From NCBI GenBank assembly GCA_038501195.1, contig JBBPUQ010000009.1:2046001-2110000 (forward strand): a DNA stretch of 64,000 bases, in the 5' to 3' direction. Below the pieces are notes generated by a model, which did not search any database, was not told the origin of the DNA, and saw only the letters and a list, made by a program, of their open reading frames with translations. Numbering within the stretch: position 1 is the stretch's first letter; every line of letters begins with the position of its first letter. Below are positions 58,438-64,000 of the stretch, one piece after another. A program made the position numbers and the translations under genes. This DNA is from Nemania diffusa. Taxonomy: Eukaryota > Ascomycota > Sordariomycetes > Xylariales > Xylariaceae.

Positions 58438-58910
58438 TGGTTTGCTGAGCGTCAGCGGAGAGCGAGCTACCCCACCACCGCACGGCACCACAGTGCCAAA
58501 GATGATGTCTGTGCATGTGGTAATAGAATTATTAGTAGAGGTAGCTGGTTGAATGGTGCTTGGAGACTTGGTGCCTATAGAGATGGACACCTTGGTTGCT
58601 GTAATAGTTTCAACCGTCCCGCTACATGGCATTAAGCGTTAGTTTATCGAGGGCCAAAGGGACTTCGAAATAAGCACACGACATTTGGTAAATACACAAT
58701 CAAAGAGAAAAGGGCCCAATACAAGAAACAAGCGAAAACAGTAGCGTACGATAAATGAGTTGTGACGGTCGTCAAGAAAGGAACCTTAATAGTGTACCAA
58801 GGAGTGGCCTCATCCGTGATAGTAGTGGTGGACGCAAAGCTCCAGCTCGGGTCCAAAGCCACTGCTGCGCCTGCAATACAAGCAAGAACAGCGGCGAAAG
58901 TGATTCTCAT
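58399..58910 (-). CDS. Small secreted Ser/Thr-rich protein
   Basis: Two exons, 58910-58750 and 58621-58399, give 127 residues. The intron of 128 nt starts GTACGC, has ACTAAC near its end and stops at ATGTAG; the junction keeps frame. A clear signal peptide (MRITFAAVLACIAGAAVA) precedes DPSWSFASTTTITDEATPW and then a Thr/Ser/Ile-rich stretch with only two Cys (TTCTDIIFGTVVPCGGG). No family recognised. The last ~12 residues and the stop codon fall inside the inverted repeat at 58,401-58,437, so the native C-terminus may have been replaced by a repeat insertion. Short, secreted and next to an AT-rich island fits an effector-type gene, but this is only context. Confidence 0.6.
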
Positions 58911-59840
58911 CGTTAGGAAGAGTAACGAGGATGGCTATTATGACTGCAGTACTCCTTACGGAATTGAGATATGATCATGAGGTCGATAGTAGGAGTCCAA
59001 GGACAGGATACCAAGAGGTCTTCTAAAAAGGTACAGCACGTGTAGGCACGAACTATATGTGTTACTAGGCAACTAGAATTCCCTCATCGCGCAGTACCTA
59101 AACGTGTTTGCGCTGCACAGTTACAAAGTACCGCGGTCTCTCTTAATATGTGTAAATAGAGGTACAAGCATTCAAATGGACATGTTGAAGTACATGTTTA
59201 GACGTTTCTAGGTACAACTTGATAGACAGACACACCGTAGAAGTGCGACGACTTAGCCTAGATCTTCGCATGTAGGTCAAGAGCAGGAATACCATTGGCT
59301 CAAAGAATAAGACTTTAAATTGATAACGGCTCAGCACCTATTCCGCGTTTCGTAGTTGTTACACAAGAGCTCGCTGGTAGGAAATAAGAAGCTGACATTA
59401 GAACAGGACATCTATGTGACACGGAACAACCCAGAATAAGGACAATGGGACTAGATTTAAATCAATACCGAAGTCGTCAGGTCAAATCAAAATACACCAC
59501 GAAGCAAGCGATCTCGAAAATAGTTAAAGGTCGTTAATTATCATACCCTAACCTCCAGACAAGCACCGAACCTGGCCCCTCAGGTACCTGGAAATTAACT
59601 AAACTTGATACAGAAAGAATGTTTACACACTGCGAAGCCGGGCGAAGAAAGCGAGAGAGAAAAAAAAAACTCCTATACAACGCCAACCAGACGTGACGCA
59701 CTCATCCGCGACGCAGAGGATGAGGGTACCCGAACTCCAAGCAATGCTCTCTCTCCCTGGCCCTGTACAGCAGCGCAAGGGCGTATTAGACTGCGTGATG
59801 CCCAACCTTGCAGCACCATATTCATTACAAATCGTCGCTC
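58911..59840. other. Intergenic region
   Basis: About 930 bp between the promoter side of the secreted-protein gene and the kinesin 3' end. No gene recognised; a poly-A run lies at 59,661. Confidence 0.5.
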
Positions 59841-62800
59841 TCATCGCCAAACCCCCGTCCTCTCTTTCCTGCCACCACCCGCCATCGCCGCGCCGCCAAT
59901 AGTGATGCGTCGCGTGGCTTGTGGTTTGCTATCGCCTTGGTGGCCCATGGCGCCGGGGCTTCCCCAGCCGGACGCCCTCAGGGAGCCCCCGAGATTCATG
60001 CGCCGGGCTTGTCCGGGCGTGAACGAGGATGTCTTCGACGACGAATCGCGGAGGTGGAGGTCCGGCGGCGAGCAGCTGATAGGAGGGCTTCGGCGCCTCT
60101 CTGCGTTACTTTGTCGGAGTTTGGAGATCCCGTTCGTGCTGGAAGATAGTGTGGGCGCCGGATAGACATTATTAGGCCTAAGGGCGCCGATCGATCCAAT
60201 AGATGATACACGTCTTACATTCGAGTTCGCTGAGGATACAGAGGCGAGTGAGGAAAGTCGCTTCGGTCTTTTGCTAGCATGAATAGCAGAACGGAGCTTC
60301 GAGCTATCGATCAGGGTCGATGTTTCCGAGTCCGAAGAAGGGCAGTGATTCTCGTCTCCCGATGATGGAGATGGCGCAGGCAAGGAAGAGGGGAACGCGG
60401 CAGCAGCAGGCCTAGGGCTGAGAGACGTGTACCTCCTTCCTGGTATACTGACATTAGCAGTGCGCGAAGGGTCCAAGTTTCTCAACGGACTTGTTGTCTG
60501 TTCTTCAGGTATCGCCGAAGATGCGAGGTTGAGGGACATCGTGGGCGCTACTGGAGAGCCGCCGCTCTGTGATTGTCTGGTTTTCGACAAGAATCCGGCT
60601 TGGAACCTACTAGGCTTCGAAAGAGCTAGACTTGACACCTCAGGCGCAAGCAGTGATGGGCTTGACTCTTCGCCCGAGTCATTTTCTTTTACAGGAGACA
60701 GCATCTCGGGGATCCTAGGTAGCGATTTCTCAGGCGAAGGTTGCTCTGGCGTGGGTTCTGGTCTCCGAGGTGTCTTTTCAAAGTCCTCTAGCGTACCAGA
60801 CTCGCCGTCGTCATCGCGCCAGCGGACCGAACGCTTCGAAGGCGTCCGTTTCTTTGCCGGTGAGAAAGCGACTCCTTTGCGCGCGTTGACTGCCTTGCGA
60901 CGGCGAGGTGAGCCCTTCATGGGCGAAAGGAATACCTGCATTGGCTCCGATGCTGCCAAGGCCGCAAATGTTGGATTAGGAATCGGCTTCACTAGATCCT
61001 TAGGTAGGGTTGATGGCCTCTTCCGCTTAGGCGTTCCGCGTTTTGTAGGCGGGAATGCCTCCATTGATAGCTTCACGCCATCCGGTTTGACCACTTGAGA
61101 TGCGGCTGAAAAGCCTGTTTCTAGCAAACGGTGAATGTTATTTTTTGCGTGTGCAACTGCTTCTTCTTCGCTCATGTGAATGGTTTCAGAGAGAGACGTT
61201 AGTATCTCAAATTGGGCAGTCAGTAGAGCCTGAACAGTGGCGGCATCGCCGACCTTGTCCTGTTCCAATACTTCCCGATAGGCCTCACGAGCAAAATTGG
61301 ACTTGAGGAGTTCTGCTTCCCTAGTTAAACTCGCGATCTCGCCAGTATCACCATGCCCATCTCCAGGAAGCTGACTAATACTATGCTGGAGAGCTCCGTC
61401 AATAGCGCGCTCCCAGTTCGTCTTGTCTAACTTTTGATGAAGATGGTGCCTGCTGTTCTCTAATTCGAGAAGAATACCATGGGCTGTCTTTCGTATAGCT
61501 GATAGAGGTGCGGGCATTGCGTCCTCGTCCTCACGAGTATCGCAAACTGCATCAAACGCAGCGATCCAGGAGGAGAGTAGGCTAAGACGTCGCTCGATAC
61601 CCCGTAGCTTCTTCATGTGAGCTACCTTGTCCTCACGCTCAGTCAATGAGTTCTCGTAAGCGGTCCGGATTCTCTGGACACCCTCTCGCACCGAAGCATC
61701 CTTCTTCTCCATTTGTTTGCGGAATTTAGCGAAGAAGATTTGTTCCGCATCCTTCTGCTGGGCCTTGAGTTCGTTGATGAGTGTTATTTGCTCGTCAATC
61801 TTGACCAAGAAGTCTTTTACGTGGCGGTTCACGTTGAACACATTCCTCGTCACCTTGGTTTGAATATTCTTGGCCCTGTTTGCATATCGAAGAGTATTCT
61901 GTGTCTCGTCGAAATGAGCACTGGATGGACTGACACACACAATCATGACGGTCTTGCAGTTTCCACCAAGAGAGAACTTCAGTAGTCGAGTAAGTTTGCT
62001 GTTTCGGTATGGTACATGTGACTTTTTACGAGCGTCGCATAGAGCGTTGATGCAACTACCCAATGCTAGTAAGGACTTGTTGATGTTTGCACCTTCAATC
62101 AGACGCTCTCCTCGGTTTTTCGTAGCGCTAGCTCTCTCGCTGCCAGCAAGGTCGATAATGCTCAAGGTAGCCATAGTGTGTGGTTCGTTTACGCTCGCAT
62201 TTCTGTCTTTCATAGCGATGTTGATTTGGAGTACTGCGTGTGATCGTGACGACGTGGCATTCGCATCGGTTGGCGATACTGTCCGGTATTCGTTGCCTAA
62301 GACAATCATATCCATGACTTCCTGGACATCTTTGGGGTGGTGGCTAGTGAGACCCTGCACTGTAACAGTTTGGTTCGAATCCTCCCGTAGCATTAGGCCT
62401 TGTTTACTTCCGCCAGGGACGAGAAGATCGCGGATCGTCTCATTGTAAATTTCTAGATATGAAAGCGAGATCTCGGTGTGTTTCTCATCGCTGCAGTCGC
62501 CTATCTTCTCGAAAAGCTCTTGCATGGTCAGGAATATGATACCAGGCATTTGAGGTGTACCTGTGATGGTGTGTGTTTTGCCACATCCTGTGGCTCCGTA
62601 TGCAAAAACTGTGGCATTGTAGCCGTCGAGGACACTATCCAGCAGACCTTTGGTCGTCGCTTCGTATACTTCTGTTTGTGTTGTGTTCTCGTCGAATATG
62701 CGGTCGAATCCAAATGTTTGGTCCTTGACTTTTTTACCCATCGGTACTACAGATCTCGAGAACTTCTGGACGGGATTGTCTTCGGGCGGATCAAACACTC

Positions 62801-63171
62801 TATTGTCCCCAGGTTAGACGCTGTAGGAAGTATTGGTATGGGTGAGGTGATATACGTACAGACATCTGTCGTCAATGACTTTGATAACAGATCGAATTCC
62901 GCTCTGTTTGAGTTTGGGTGTTGGCGCACCAGCCAACGAGCCATCGCCAAGGAATACTGCTCCATCGTCGTGTCGTTGTCTATACACATATAAGCTTCTA
63001 ATCGGACTATGTAGAACGTCGTCGGGATTTAGACATACAATTGAGCAGCTTCTCTGATGGTAAACGGTCGCACTCGGACTGAAAAACAAATTAGCTACGT
63101 TTGGAGCAATGGTGTAGTGGTCTCCTACCTGCGACAGTAATGGATGAAGCGCCTGGATCTAGGGCAGACAT
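59841..63171 (-). CDS. Kinesin-8 family motor protein (Kip3/KlpB-like)
   Basis: Four exons, 63171-63129, 63078-63039, 62979-62860 and 62799-59841, encode 1053 residues. The N-terminal motor domain contains VRVRPF (about 15-20), the P-loop GATGCGKT (about 136-143), switch I NATSSRSHA and switch II DLAGSERAS, then NKSLLALG and a neck region leading into coiled coil (KIDEQITLINELKAQQKD). The C-terminal ~450 residues are basic, Ser/Pro-rich and probably disordered. RVFNV-type text and the VFDPPEDNPVQKF insertion match fungal kinesin-8, plus-end motors that shorten microtubules and position spindle and nuclei. The three short 5' exons were found by restoring the motor N-terminus MSALDPGASSITVAVRVRPF. 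Confidence 0.93.
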
Positions 63172-64000
63172 GATGGCTGCTGTTTCTGTGTTATACTATA
63201 CGTCAAAATGAATGCCCTTTCCTGAATGTGCCTCCAGCTCAAGTGGTGGGAGTATGTGGTGACATAAACAGAGCAAAAGGGAAAAAAAAAACAAGCACAA
63301 CAAGCAAAGTATGCCGCCGAATGCTTGTCGCGTTGACCCTAGACTCGTGGTGATGTCGGCCTGTGTCGATAGAAATGATCGCGCAATTGAAAATTGTTGT
63401 TGTGACGTTGATAAGAAAGTATTTACACAGTAATCAGATAACTCCCATTGTTTAGAGACAATAATTATAAAACAAACTATTCCAGCATTAGATAGGTACG
63501 GAAGGCTTGTTGATTGCTAGTGAGATGTCACCGCGGCAACCAAAAACTCCACAGCTCCTGTTTAGGTCCACCTTCCCTAAAAGGTAATTTCAGGGTCGAG
63601 GTAGGTATCGATTTGTTGCTAGTGACCAGGCACCCCAGACTTTTTTAAAGGTACAGACTGCAGAATACCCGTTTTGTGGCGTTTCAAGCTTTAAGTCATT
63701 AACAATCGGCAACCGACCAAAACAAAAGAATTTTCAATCAGCAATCAACAATGCTTTTAGCGAGTTAGCCTCAATGGACACTTATTAACTATATTAAATG
63801 TCTAATATTCACAACCCAATTTCTCTATTATGTACTTGCCATGCTCTATTTACGCACTTCGAGCAAAGCTCGTTCGCGCGTTCGCGCCGTACTTATCTCT
63901 TCCAGCAAGAAAGCTCTCAGGGGGGCCAAGGTAGCTAGGTCGCACACCACCTAGATCCATAACAATCTTCTGCACGATGACACTTGGCGCTAGACCCCAT
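63172..64000. other. Upstream of kinesin-8, right edge
   Basis: About 830 bp. It should include the kinesin promoter. A 49-codon open frame runs off the right edge on the minus strand (63,850-63,996), but I cannot recognise it. Otherwise nothing identified. Confidence 0.4.

Noticed and set aside
63850..63996. 49-codon frame open to the right edge, minus strand
   Set aside because: Could be the 3' end of a gene beyond the window, but no family is recognisable and 49 open codons can occur by chance.

Overview
The window is nuclear DNA from a filamentous ascomycete (Pezizomycotina). A Sordariomycete, perhaps Xylariales, is my best guess from gene content and style, but nothing in the sequence names the species. 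Evidence: short GT-AG introns of about 48-130 nt with CTAAC/CTGAC-type branch sites, a Zn2Cys6 regulator, homocitrate synthase (fungal alpha-aminoadipate lysine route), SUR7/PalI, PPZ phosphatase, kinesin-8, WDR6/Trm734 and an intron-containing tRNA. The very AT-rich blocks look like the product of repeat-induced point mutation (RIP).

Layout. 1-14,050 is a gene-free AT block: almost pure A/T to about 8.5 kb, a TTATT/TATTTA microsatellite to 9.9 kb, then a less extreme degraded repeat zone ending in a 140-bp tandem repeat. At about 14,050 composition switches within roughly 100 bp to normal genic DNA. 14.8-31 kb holds a four-TM membrane protein, a secreted GH79 glucuronidase-type enzyme (-), mitochondrial succinate-semialdehyde dehydrogenase (+), an RGG-rich mitochondrial-type protein (+), mitochondrial ribosome recycling factor (-), tRNA-Val(UAC), a WDR6/Trm734 protein (-) and a SUR7-family protein (-). 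30.9-36.2 kb is a long gap. A PPZ phosphatase lies at 36.2-37.9 kb.

39.1-46.6 kb looks like a small catabolic cluster: a sugar-acid (IlvD/Edd) dehydratase, a Dabb-domain protein, an LDH2/MDH2-family dehydrogenase and a Zn2Cys6 regulator divergent from it. All three promoter regions carry CGGAGAAA / CGG-N7-CCG-like sites, two of them near-identical 13-mers, suggesting one local regulon. Next come an LMBD1 transporter (+) and a GFA/CENP-V family enzyme (+).

The most unusual object is the homocitrate synthase gene at 52,049-55,114 (-). I reconstruct 22 exons and 21 introns for a 416-residue protein, including exons of 15, 16 and 20 nt and two consecutive GC-AG introns; every other gene here has 0-4 introns. 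Introns 1 and 11 share a related block of about 68 nt. This is either a burst of intron gain (possibly introner-like) or a gene acquired from an intron-dense lineage.

55.1-58.4 kb is repeat-rich (a MITE-like element, three minisatellites, an AT-rich block framed by inverted repeats) and is flanked by a small secreted-protein gene (-). Kinesin-8 (-) closes the window. For split genes the start and end give the whole coding span; exon coordinates are in the evidence.
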